43,439 bases of DNA from Sporomusaceae bacterium UBA1887. Lineage in GTDB: Bacteria; Bacillota; Negativicutes; Sporomusales; DSM-15969. A program made the position numbers and the translations under genes. The stretch lies in contig DDHB01000033.1 of NCBI GenBank assembly GCA_002337925.1, positions 49,710 through 93,148 of the forward strand, written 5' to 3'. Shown here piece after piece: positions 1 through 7,075 of the stretch. Every line of letters begins with the position of its first letter. The stretch's first letter is position 1. Under the pieces are notes generated by a model. The model ran no database searches, had not been told where the DNA came from, and was given only the letters and a program-made list of their open reading frames with translations.

Positions 1-1
1 A

Positions 2-70
2 AAAGGGCTATTGGTCGATATTGAGGTAATTCCCGCGCCGGCCGAAAAATTATGGACAGCGCTATTCTAA
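2..70 (+). CDS. BMC shell protein, C-terminal fragment (5' end outside window)
   Basis: The frame is open from base 2 to a TAA at 68-70 and encodes a tail ending IEVIPAPAEKLWTALF. The 'VIPxPxxxLW' pattern is the usual C-terminal strand and helix of BMC-domain shell proteins. The fragment sits 37 bases before a eutQ-like gene and in line with other microcompartment genes. Only 22 residues are visible, so the shell subtype (BMC-H or tandem BMC-T) cannot be told. Confidence 0.6.
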   Translation, partial: KGLLVDIEVIPAPAEKLWTALF

Positions 71-107
71 TATTACAAATACAAATCCGGTACAAGGAGG
101 TGCTAAC

Positions 108-764
108 ATGAAGAAACTTGTTTGTGCAAGTGAGGTGGAAGCAGCGGCAGAAAAGGGGCAAAAAACATTCTGCATAGACTGCAATACAATTATTACACCG
201 GCCGCTAAGGATACGGCTCGGGAACGGGGCGTGGCGTTTACAACGGCTCCGGCAAGCAAAGAATCTGTTCCTCAGCAGGATAAAAGACAGGAGCAGGAGC
301 TTGATAAAGCGGTAATCTATCAGGTTGTAAAAGCGGTGTTGGCCAGCCAATTACTGACTGGAGGTCCAGTTTGTCCTCCGCCTTTTCTTGTGGAAACTGA
401 GCCCCAAAGCGGCTTGAAAGTGGTTCGAGGCAGAACGGTGCAATTTGAGAACTTTGATACAGGTAAGCCCGGTACTAACGTAGCGTATCGTGAAGTAATC
501 AGTAAAACCGACTCTCAAATGAGCGCAGGCTTTCTGACTATTGAGCAATCCAGTTTTGACTGGGAGCTGAGCTATGAAGAAATTGATATTGTTCTCGAAG
601 GAAGCTTGTCTGTCACCATTAATGGCGAAACGCATCATGCTACGCAGGGCGATGTCCTTTTCGTTCCCAAAGGGTCTACTGTTACCTGGAGTTCCTCGGG
701 ATATGTCAAGCTGTTCTACGTAACCTATCCGGCAAACTGGGCAGAGCTTATGCTCGGCCAATAG
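108..764 (+). CDS. eutQ: EutQ-family cupin protein of the microcompartment operon
   Basis: This 218-residue protein has the two-part EutQ layout: a variable N-terminal half (about 1-95) and a C-terminal cupin (about 100-215), with the metal-site-like stretch EEIDIVLEGSLSVTINGE and GDVLFVPKGS. EutQ from Salmonella has been reported to have acetate kinase activity and to matter for microcompartment assembly; whether that holds here is inference. The ATG follows AAGGAGGTG at a good distance. Length is close to enteric EutQ (about 230). It is followed after 11 bases by a shell protein gene, so it is translated as part of the BMC operon. The first 40 residues include CIDCNTIITPAAKD, a Cys-containing segment that could bind a metal. 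Confidence 0.85.
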   Translation: MKKLVCASEVEAAAEKGQKTFCIDCNTIITPAAKDTARERGVAFTTAPASKESVPQQDKRQEQELDKAVIYQVVKAVLASQLLTGGPVCPPPFLVETEPQSGLKVVRGRTVQFENFDTGKPGTNVAYREVISKTDSQMSAGFLTIEQSSFDWELSYEEIDIVLEGSLSVTINGETHHATQGDVLFVPKGSTVTWSSSGYVKLFYVTYPANWAELMLGQ

Positions 765-775
765 GAGGGTAAGAT

Positions 776-1399
776 ATGCTGGCGCTTGGCTTACTTGAAA
801 CCAGAGGACTCGTGCCTGCAATTGAGGCGGCTGATGTTATGCTTAAGGCGGCACAAGTGGAGCTCATAGGAAGAACCTTAACGGGCGGCGGTCTTGTAAC
901 GATTACCGTAACCGGTGACGTAGGTGCCGTTAAAGCTGCCGTAGAGGCGGCAGTAGCTGCGGTTGTAAAGAGGGAGCCCTTGTTGCTGGTATCTCATCAT
1001 GTCATTCCCAGACCTCATCAGGAGCTTGAAAGCATACTCGTAAGGCCAGGCATTGCACCAAGGGAGGCAGCTTTGGTGGAGGAAATAGTATGGGCCCCGG
1101 TCGATGATGCAATAGGCAGTGGTGATAGGCTGGTAGATAGCGAGACTAGTCAGGAGAGCGAGCCTGTTCCAAAGGATGCGTTGCAGAATTTTTGCAAAGC
1201 AGAAGCGGATGATCTTAACCGGAAGTTTGGGCTCAACGAACTAATGGATGCACTGCACCTGCTATCTGTGGTCAAACTTCGTAACCTGGCAAGAGAATAT
1301 AGAAAACTAGGGATAGCGGGCAGGGCTATATCCAAAGCCAATAAAGACTTGCTTCTTGAGCAGTTGAAGGAATATTACGAGAGGAGGAGTGAGCGGTAA
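776..1399 (+). CDS. BMC-domain shell protein with C-terminal Rho_N/SAP-like tail
   Basis: Residues 1-90 are a canonical BMC (Pfam PF00936) domain: ALGLLETRGLVPAIEAAD, GGGLVTITVTGDVGAVKAA, then VIPRPHQELESIL. After an acidic linker (about 95-145) comes a basic helical module of about 55 residues with LMDALHLLSVVKLRNLAREY and a second part ISKANKDLLLEQLKEYY. The pattern 'L..vVKLrnLAreyrklGI....sKankdlLleqL' resembles Rho_N/SAP-type folds that bind nucleic acids or proteins. EutK of enterics is a comparable case, a BMC domain with a C-terminal nucleic-acid-binding-like domain, but its tail is a winged helix rather than this module. At 207 residues it is twice the normal BMC-H length. Start ATG has GGAGGG upstream. 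Its job (cargo recruitment or binding of RNA/DNA) is not known. Confidence 0.85.
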   Translation: MLALGLLETRGLVPAIEAADVMLKAAQVELIGRTLTGGGLVTITVTGDVGAVKAAVEAAVAAVVKREPLLLVSHHVIPRPHQELESILVRPGIAPREAALVEEIVWAPVDDAIGSGDRLVDSETSQESEPVPKDALQNFCKAEADDLNRKFGLNELMDALHLLSVVKLRNLAREYRKLGIAGRAISKANKDLLLEQLKEYYERRSER

Positions 1400-1462
1400 T
1401 TTGTGTGCAATATCATGAATATGTAGCTGCTATACCGGTGTAACCGGTATGGGAGATGGAGG

Positions 1463-2968
1463 GTGACTACAAATTTGGAAAACTATGATTATGATTTACA
1501 GTCCGTGCAGGAAACTAGAAATTTAGCACGGCAGGGCAAACAGGCACAAGCTGAGCTTGCAAAATTCAATTGTGAGCAGATTGATAAAATTATCCGGAAT
1601 ATGGTGAAAGTGGCAGAAGAAAACGCTGTTCTGCTAGCGAAAATGGCTGTCGAAGAAACCGGCTTCGGTAAAGTAGAAGATAAGATTTTTAAAAACCGCT
1701 TTGCTTCTACTGAACTTTACGAGTTTATCAAGCCTATGCAGACTATTGGCGTCATTACAGACGACAAGGTTAAGAAAACGATGGAAATAGCCGAACCGGT
1801 AGGATTGCTGATGGGGATTGTTCCCTCAACAAATCCCACATCAACGGCTATCTATAAAGCAATTATTGCGATTAAATCACGCAATGGTATTGTCTTCTCA
1901 CCTCATCCTTCTGCAGTAAAATGTACTTTGCAGGCTGCCAGACTCATGAATGATGCAGCAGTAGCTGCCGGTGCGCCGCCCAATATTATTGGCTGCATTT
2001 CGAAGCCTTCGATGGAAGCGACTAATGAACTGATGAAATGCAATGAAATTGCCCTGATCATTGCAACAGGCGGTTCCGCCATGGTCAAAGCTGCGTATAG
2101 CGCAGGGAAACCGGCGCTGGGAGTAGGCCCAGGCAATGTTCCGGCCTATATCGAAAAAAGCGCTAACATAGCGAAGGCAGTTAAAAATATTATGGCTAGC
2201 AAAACCTTTGATAATGGCACTATATGTGCATCTGAGCAATCGGTTATTGTTGAAGAATGCATTCGTGAGCAAGTGATAGAAGAGTTCAGACGCCAGGGCG
2301 GTTATTTTATGACTCCTGCCGAAACGGAACAGGTTGCTAAGAAATTGTTTGTTCGTGGGTCTGCTATGAATGCAAAAATGGTTGGCAGATCTGCCGAGGT
2401 CATTGCAAGCAGTGCAGGTGTTGCTATTCCTGCGGGCACAAAAGTTTTGTTAGGTGAGCAAAACGGCGTAGGGGAAGGCTATCCCTTGTCTTATGAAAAG
2501 CTGACGACCGTATTGGCCTTCTATACCGTGCAGGACTGGCATCAAGCATGCGATTTGTGTATTGCTTTATTAAATAACGGTGGTGTGGGGCACAGTCTTT
2601 CGATTCATACCGAAAATCCTGAAATGGCAATCAAATTTGCTGAGAAGCCTGTATTCAGAATACTGGTTAATACCGCATCCAGTCAGGGGGGCGTCGGTGC
2701 AAGCACCGGACTTTCCCCAGCCTTTACACTTGGCTGCGGGACCTGGGGCGGAAGTGCTACCTCTGATAATGTAACGCCCCTGCACTTAATCAACATTAAA
2801 CGCATTGCTTATGGAATTAAAGATTTTACTGCAAGCACAAATACCGTTCCTTTAGCCTGCTCAGTGCAGCGCAGCAATCCGGGCGACATCAGTGACGATC
2901 AGATTATGACGGTTGTAAATGAAGTCATTTCGCTATTGAGAAAAAAAGGTGATTACCAGCATGGGTAA
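1463..2968 (+). CDS. eutE: CoA-acylating (acet)aldehyde dehydrogenase of the microcompartment
   Basis: The 501-residue protein belongs to the aldehyde dehydrogenase family that converts an aldehyde plus CoA and NAD+ to acyl-CoA. Visible motifs are the cofactor-site segment GIVPSTNPTSTAIYKA, the glycine-rich ALGVGPGNVPAYIE, and the catalytic cysteine in DNGTICASEQS (about residue 254). The N-terminus carries an amphipathic stretch (VQETRNLARQGKQAQAEL) that could serve as an encapsulation peptide; this is inference. The start is GTG, preceded by GGAGATGGAGG. It is preceded and followed by microcompartment genes and overlaps pduL by 8 bases. In the lumen it would supply acyl-CoA to PduL. Substrate (acetaldehyde or propionaldehyde) cannot be settled because the signature enzyme lies outside the window. 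Confidence 0.9.
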   Translation: MTTNLENYDYDLQSVQETRNLARQGKQAQAELAKFNCEQIDKIIRNMVKVAEENAVLLAKMAVEETGFGKVEDKIFKNRFASTELYEFIKPMQTIGVITDDKVKKTMEIAEPVGLLMGIVPSTNPTSTAIYKAIIAIKSRNGIVFSPHPSAVKCTLQAARLMNDAAVAAGAPPNIIGCISKPSMEATNELMKCNEIALIIATGGSAMVKAAYSAGKPALGVGPGNVPAYIEKSANIAKAVKNIMASKTFDNGTICASEQSVIVEECIREQVIEEFRRQGGYFMTPAETEQVAKKLFVRGSAMNAKMVGRSAEVIASSAGVAIPAGTKVLLGEQNGVGEGYPLSYEKLTTVLAFYTVQDWHQACDLCIALLNNGGVGHSLSIHTENPEMAIKFAEKPVFRILVNTASSQGGVGASTGLSPAFTLGCGTWGGSATSDNVTPLHLINIKRIAYGIKDFTASTNTVPLACSVQRSNPGDISDDQIMTVVNEVISLLRKKGDYQHG

Positions 2969-3602
2969 ATATGATGCTTTAGTAGAGCTGCTGGTGGCTG
3001 CAATCAAAGAAGGGGGGGATGTAAAGCGGGATGCCAACTCCATACCGGTAGGCATATCCAACCGTCATGTTCATATTTCTCAGCCTGATTTGGACACTCT
3101 CTTTGGCAGGGGCTATCAATTGACAAAAATGAAGGATTTGTCCCAACCGTTGCAATATGCCTGCAAAGAAACGTTGACTATATGCGGTCCTAAGGGCGCC
3201 ATTGAAAAAGTTCGTATTCTCGGTCCGGTAAGGCGAGAAACACAGGTGGAAATACTCCAGGCTGATTGTTTCAAGCTCGGTATAGCTGCTCCAGTAAAAA
3301 TGTCAGGAGAGTTGCGGGGAACTCCGGGAATTACGCTTATTGGGCCCCAGGGCAGTATCTTGCTAATGCAAGGAGTTATCATTGCTCAGCGGCATATCCA
3401 TATGACTACGAAAGATGCCGCTTGCCTTGGTGTCGCTGATGGAGACCAGGTAGCAATTCAAGTCAGTGGCCATCGCGGCGGGACTTATACGAATGTTGCC
3501 GTTAGGGCTAACAGCACATCGGCTCTTGAGTGTCACCTGGACACGGAAGAAGCGAATGCAATGAATCTTACAGCCACTTCGACAATAACAATAGTAAAAT
3601 AA
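2961..3602 (+). CDS. pduL: PduL-type phosphate acyltransferase
   Basis: This is the BMC-type phosphotransacylase that turns acyl-CoA plus phosphate into acyl-phosphate and CoA, closing the lumenal CoA cycle with the aldehyde dehydrogenase encoded just upstream. The two PduL domains are visible through their histidine pairs, ISNRHVHIS near the N-terminus and AQRHIHMT in the second half, both zinc-ligand positions in the family. Length of 213 is typical. I chose ATG 2961 over GTG 2949 because AGGTGAT sits at the right spacing; this start overlaps the previous gene's stop as ATGGGTAA. The acyl-phosphate formed could feed ATP synthesis through an acetate kinase (possibly EutQ). Confidence 0.9.
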   Translation: MGKYDALVELLVAAIKEGGDVKRDANSIPVGISNRHVHISQPDLDTLFGRGYQLTKMKDLSQPLQYACKETLTICGPKGAIEKVRILGPVRRETQVEILQADCFKLGIAAPVKMSGELRGTPGITLIGPQGSILLMQGVIIAQRHIHMTTKDAACLGVADGDQVAIQVSGHRGGTYTNVAVRANSTSALECHLDTEEANAMNLTATSTITIVK

Positions 3603-3628
3603 AATAAAAATTTTGGGAGGCAATAACA

Positions 3629-3919
3629 ATGAGTAAAACAGAAGCTTTAGGATTAATCGAAACAAAAGGTCTGGTAGGGGCAATTGAAGCAGCAGACGCT
3701 ATGGTCAAAGCGGCCAATGTGTATCTTATCGGCCGCGAATTCGTCGGCGGCGGCTTGGTAACCGTTATGGTACGAGGTGATGTTGGTGCAATAAAAGCGG
3801 CAACTGATGCCGGTGCTGCTGCTGCTCAGCGAGTGGGTGAGCTAATTTCCGTACATGTTATTCCTCGGCCTCATGGTGATGTAGAAATGATCCTTCCCTC
3901 TGCTAACAAACAGGCATAA
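3629..3919 (+). CDS. BMC-H shell protein (PduA/EutM/CcmK type)
   Basis: A 96-residue single BMC domain with LGLIETKGLVGAIEAADAMVKAANV, then GGGLVTVMVRGDVGAIKAAT and VIPRPHGDVEMILP. This is the hexamer-forming facet protein; its length is standard. The pore-loop region FVGGGLVTV corresponds to the central pore of the hexamer. The ATG has TGGGAGG upstream. It is the last gene of the BMC transcription unit, followed by a hairpin terminator. Confidence 0.95.
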   Translation: MSKTEALGLIETKGLVGAIEAADAMVKAANVYLIGREFVGGGLVTVMVRGDVGAIKAATDAGAAAAQRVGELISVHVIPRPHGDVEMILPSANKQA

Positions 3920-3944
3920 GCATAAATCAGACAGACATACAGCA

Positions 3945-3977
3945 AAGGTCAAAATCTTTATTAAAGATTTTGGCCTT
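3945..3977 (+). terminator. Terminator of the microcompartment operon
   Basis: Arms AAGGTCAAAATCTTTA and its near-perfect complement (one G-U) meet at the centre, and the 3' side runs into a moderately T-rich stretch. It lies 25 bases after the last BMC gene. The remaining part of the 3920-4265 gap is AT-rich and contains a promoter for the next gene. Confidence 0.7.
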
Positions 3978-4195
3978 AGGCTTTTCTGCTTCCATACAAC
4001 GGTTGTCTTAACGTAGGCAGGGCCTGCTGCTATTTACATTTTAATGAGGGTATTATAAAATTAATTTAATATTTTATATTTTGGAAAAACACTAAATAAG
4101 CGACAACTCTTTGGGTGTTTCTTTTTAAGTAATTCTGCGAACTTGATGGAATAACTTAATATTTATGCACGGTTAGTTGCTTACTAACTAATGAA

Positions 4196-4224
4196 TTGAC
4201 AGTAGTTGATTCTTTTTTGATATT
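4196..4224 (+). promoter_or_regulatory. Promoter of the PocR-type sensor kinase gene
   Basis: TTGACA at 4196-4201, a 17-base spacer, then GATATT at 4219-4224. The predicted transcript would begin near 4231, leaving a leader of about 35 bases before ATG 4266. That supports the ATG over the upstream TTG at 4239. Confidence 0.55.
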
Positions 4225-4265
4225 AGGCAGATTGCAAGTTGGGAAAAGGAATTTTGGCGGAACGT

Positions 4266-5459
4266 ATGAATAAGACGGAAAAAAAGTTAAAAAAAATAAT
4301 GGATGCTAACCTGTACTCTCGATATAGCGGGTTGTTAGCTTTGTCCAATATTTCACTACAAGTCATTGATACTAAGGGAGATATTCTGCTTGAATTTAAT
4401 CCGGCTCCCGATTTCTGTAAATTAATTTGTCAGCCGGAAGAAACCTGCATTTGTGAAGACTACATTTCTCGGCTAAAGCCCGGCGAAAAAGACCGTTTTG
4501 TCTGTCGGTACGGACTGATCAATATTCTGCTGCCCATCGCCAGCAATAACCAAACTTTGGGGTATGTTGTAGGAGCGCAGGTTTATTCACCGGAAAGTGA
4601 ATATCGCAAGTATCTGATTGATATCATGACAATTGCTAAAGAGCGAAAAATTGAACCTGAATTTATTGCTAAGTCAATTGCGGCATTAAAAACTGTCGAA
4701 GAAAATAAAATTGAAGTTCACGAACAACTGTGCAATCATATTGCGCAAAATGTATTTTATGATATTTCCGAAGACATTCCTACAAGTGATCCTGTTATAG
4801 CAAGGTTATCGATTGAAAAAGAAATGCTAGAAAAAAAGATTATTGATCTGGAAGCAAAAAATATGTCATTAGTCATTAATCCGCATTTCCTCTTTAATAC
4901 GTTAAACTCAATTGCGCGGATTGCTTATTTTGAGAAATCCCATAAAACGGAAGAGTTGATTTATTGCCTTTCTGATTTATTGCGCTACAATTTAAAACAG
5001 GATGATGATCTGCATACTATCGGAGCCGAAATGGATAATATTGAAAAATACCTTTATATTCAGAAAACCAGATTTAAAAATCGCTTGGATTATGTGATTG
5101 ATATTGCAGAGGATATCAAACCCCATCGAATACCGAATATGATTATTCAGCCTATCGTGGAGAATGCAGTTATTCATGGAATAACTCCTAAACGGGGCGG
5201 TGGGGCAATCACTATCTGTGCGGAAAAATATAAAAACGAGATTACGATTTCCGTTATTGATAATGGGAATGGGTTTCCCAAAGAAATTTTGCAAAGTTTA
5301 CACCAGCCGGAGAATAAGCTAGGCATAGGCTTTCGCAGTACGGACCAGCGATTAAAGCGTTATTTTGGAGAGCATTATGGATTACGTGTGGTAAAGTCGG
5401 ATTATAGTGGCAGTACCGTTACCATCTCGATTCCCACCAAACCCAATGTGAGGCGATAG
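4266..5459 (+). CDS. Sensor histidine kinase with PocR ligand-binding domain
   Basis: The N-terminal 150 residues match the PocR sensory domain, including the cysteine cluster DFCKLICQPEETCICEDY and a later VCRYG. A coiled segment follows, then a His_kinase (PF06580) box with the phospho-acceptor histidine in INPHFLFNTLNSI and an HATPase domain with QPIVENAVIHG and IDNGNGFP. No membrane segment is seen, so it is probably cytoplasmic. PocR domains are known from propanediol/cobalamin regulation, which fits its place beside a microcompartment operon. It is followed 2 bases later by its response regulator. TTG 4239 would add nine residues; the promoter position and GGCGGA before ATG 4266 favour the shorter form. 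Confidence 0.85.
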   Translation: MNKTEKKLKKIMDANLYSRYSGLLALSNISLQVIDTKGDILLEFNPAPDFCKLICQPEETCICEDYISRLKPGEKDRFVCRYGLINILLPIASNNQTLGYVVGAQVYSPESEYRKYLIDIMTIAKERKIEPEFIAKSIAALKTVEENKIEVHEQLCNHIAQNVFYDISEDIPTSDPVIARLSIEKEMLEKKIIDLEAKNMSLVINPHFLFNTLNSIARIAYFEKSHKTEELIYCLSDLLRYNLKQDDDLHTIGAEMDNIEKYLYIQKTRFKNRLDYVIDIAEDIKPHRIPNMIIQPIVENAVIHGITPKRGGGAITICAEKYKNEITISVIDNGNGFPKEILQSLHQPENKLGIGFRSTDQRLKRYFGEHYGLRVVKSDYSGSTVTISIPTKPNVRR

Positions 5460-5461
5460 TA

Positions 5462-6214
5462 ATGAGCGTAGTTTTAATTGTGGAAGATGAATTACTGGAA
5501 CTGGAATTCCTGGAGTCAATAGTGACTGACCTTCTTCCTAATGATCAAATTCTTACCTGTGAGAGTGGCATACAGGCTGTACAACTGGCAAAACAATATC
5601 GACCGGACATTATCGTAATGGATATCCTAATTCCTGAAATGAATGGATTACAGGCTATTCAAGAAATAAAGAAATTTCTTCCCCGGGTAGGTGTAATGAT
5701 TTTATCTGCCTATTCGGATTTTTCCTATGCACAAACAGCAATCCGTCTAGGTGTTCAGGAGTATCTCTTGAAGCCCATAAAACCTTCGATTATTAAGCAG
5801 GCAGTACATGACTTGCTGGCTGCTGCCGCTGCATGTGAGGACGAAGCTTTTATAGAACCTAAGATCAATCAGATCTATTTCATTGAAAAATCGATAAAAT
5901 ACATTCATGACAACTTTAAACAAAAACTTCCTCTACAACTGGTCTCCTCTTACATCTATGTAAATCCGCAATATTTTAGCCGCATCTTTAAGAAAGAGGT
6001 AGGCGTCAATTATATAGACTATGTAAACAATTTAAAGATTGAGTATGCCTGTAAGCTGCTGGAAACAACTAGTTACCCTGCTTATCGCATTTCCAGTGAA
6101 TGCGGCTTTACGGATCCTTCTTATTTTAACCGCGTTTTCGTACAACAGATGAAAATGACTCCTCATGCATACAGAAGAAAGCATTTATGTGAGAATGCAG
6201 AAAGTAATGGATAA
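5462..6214 (+). CDS. YesN-type response regulator with AraC DNA-binding domain
   Basis: Residues 1-120 are a receiver domain with acidic pocket VEDE, phospho-acceptor Asp in IIVMDILIPEMNG and the conserved Lys in YLLKPIKP. The C-terminal 100 residues are an AraC-type double helix-turn-helix (ending FTDPSYFNRVFVQQMKMTPHAYRRK). It starts 2 bases after the PocR-domain kinase gene and is almost certainly its partner. The likely target is the adjacent microcompartment operon, whose promoter lies outside the window, so this is inference. Confidence 0.9.
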   Translation: MSVVLIVEDELLELEFLESIVTDLLPNDQILTCESGIQAVQLAKQYRPDIIVMDILIPEMNGLQAIQEIKKFLPRVGVMILSAYSDFSYAQTAIRLGVQEYLLKPIKPSIIKQAVHDLLAAAAACEDEAFIEPKINQIYFIEKSIKYIHDNFKQKLPLQLVSSYIYVNPQYFSRIFKKEVGVNYIDYVNNLKIEYACKLLETTSYPAYRISSECGFTDPSYFNRVFVQQMKMTPHAYRRKHLCENAESNG

Positions 6215-6245
6215 GTTCACAGCATCATAAACAGCGAGGACGAAG

Positions 6246-6287
6246 AACCGGTACTTCATCTGCAAAGAGGAAAGACTGGTTTTTTTA
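6246..6287 (+). terminator. Possible terminator after the AraC-type regulator
   Basis: AACCGGTACTT pairs with AAGACTGGTT allowing one G-U and a single-base bulge, followed by a run of T. The loop is long, so confidence is moderate. It lies 32 bases after the stop codon. Confidence 0.45.
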
Positions 6288-6295
6288 TTTGTGAG

Positions 6296-6406
6296 TGTCA
6301 CGGGGACGGTTCTTTTGACAGCAATGAGGATGCTTGTTATAATAAACGTGCAATGCGGTTTGATGATACGCAAAAAGTGTGTGTCACTGGAACCGTCCCC
6401 GTGACA
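6296..6406. repeat. MITE/REP-like element with 17-bp perfect inverted ends
   Basis: TGTCACGGGGACGGTTC at 6296-6312 is exactly complementary to 6390-6406. The 111-base element carries no ORF. 'GGGGACGGTTC' ends of this kind recur in many Firmicute genomes as small interspersed elements, from memory. It sits between a terminator and a hypothetical gene. Confidence 0.75.
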
Positions 6407-6440
6407 GTGTTGCGGGATTGTTAAAAACGAGGTGAATTAC

Positions 6441-6944
6441 GTGACAAAGCATTGGAAACCGTTTGTAATAGGCGCGACGACTATGCTAGTGCTTTTTGCA
6501 GGCTTTTATATGTTTTTCATGGCATCACAGAACAAGCTGATTCATCAACAACCCTCTCCAACTAGCAATGCAGCTGTTCAGCCTGATGCAGTTACCATTA
6601 CTCCATTGCCAACGCTGCGCCTAATCCGGGGCAATGAAGTTCCTTTTGAAGGGAAAGTGGAGCTCAAGCAAGCTATTGCCGGGCGTTTTGCCCAAAATGT
6701 GACGGTAGTAAGCTTTCAGGCTACTGGTGAGCATGCTGACAAATCAGTACTTAAAATTGTTTGGGAAAATGGGGAAGAAGATAAGCTTTCTCCAGGCACG
6801 CAAAATAAAACATTTTCCCCTGATAAACGAGCGGTTGAAATATCGGTAAGCGGTTATAGTGTACATGAGAGGCGATTGTTTAAGGATTCTAACCGCAGCG
6901 GCACATTAACATGGGAAATTCGCTATGAACCTGTTGAGCAGTAA
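6441..6944 (+). CDS. Hypothetical membrane-anchored protein
   Basis: I do not recognise this protein. Its 167 residues begin with one hydrophobic helix (FVIGATTMLVLFAGFYMFFM), preceded by TKHWK, so the basic side is inside and the C-terminal part is probably outside the membrane. A Pro/Ser/Thr-rich linker (about 30-55) leads to a beta-rich domain with VKLKQ-like and LTWEIRYEP strands. There is no cysteine and no lipobox. GTG 6441 is chosen because GAGGTGA precedes it by five bases; GTG 6432 would lie inside that Shine-Dalgarno sequence. It appears monocistronic, with a terminator just after it. Confidence 0.6.
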   Translation: MTKHWKPFVIGATTMLVLFAGFYMFFMASQNKLIHQQPSPTSNAAVQPDAVTITPLPTLRLIRGNEVPFEGKVELKQAIAGRFAQNVTVVSFQATGEHADKSVLKIVWENGEEDKLSPGTQNKTFSPDKRAVEISVSGYSVHERRLFKDSNRSGTLTWEIRYEPVEQ

Positions 6945-6970
6945 CTAACTGAATGAATCATGGTTTGAGG

Positions 6971-6999
6971 GACTTGCTGATTAGCTGGCAAGTCTTTTT
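6971..6999 (+). terminator. Rho-independent terminator
   Basis: GACTTGC and GCAAGTC form a 7-bp stem with a 10-base loop, followed by TTTTT. It closes the hypothetical membrane-anchored gene. Confidence 0.75.
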
Positions 7000-7075
7000 G
7001 CTTATTATGTTCAGTAGATCTTTTTTTCAAATTGTGATAAGGTAGAAATAAATTTCTAATAGAGGATGAACCGCT

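Noticed and set aside
7032..7060. Promoter TTGTGA-17-TCTAAT for the LytS gene
   Set aside because: Its predicted transcription start would fall after the Shine-Dalgarno sequence at 7061-7066, leaving it outside the transcript.
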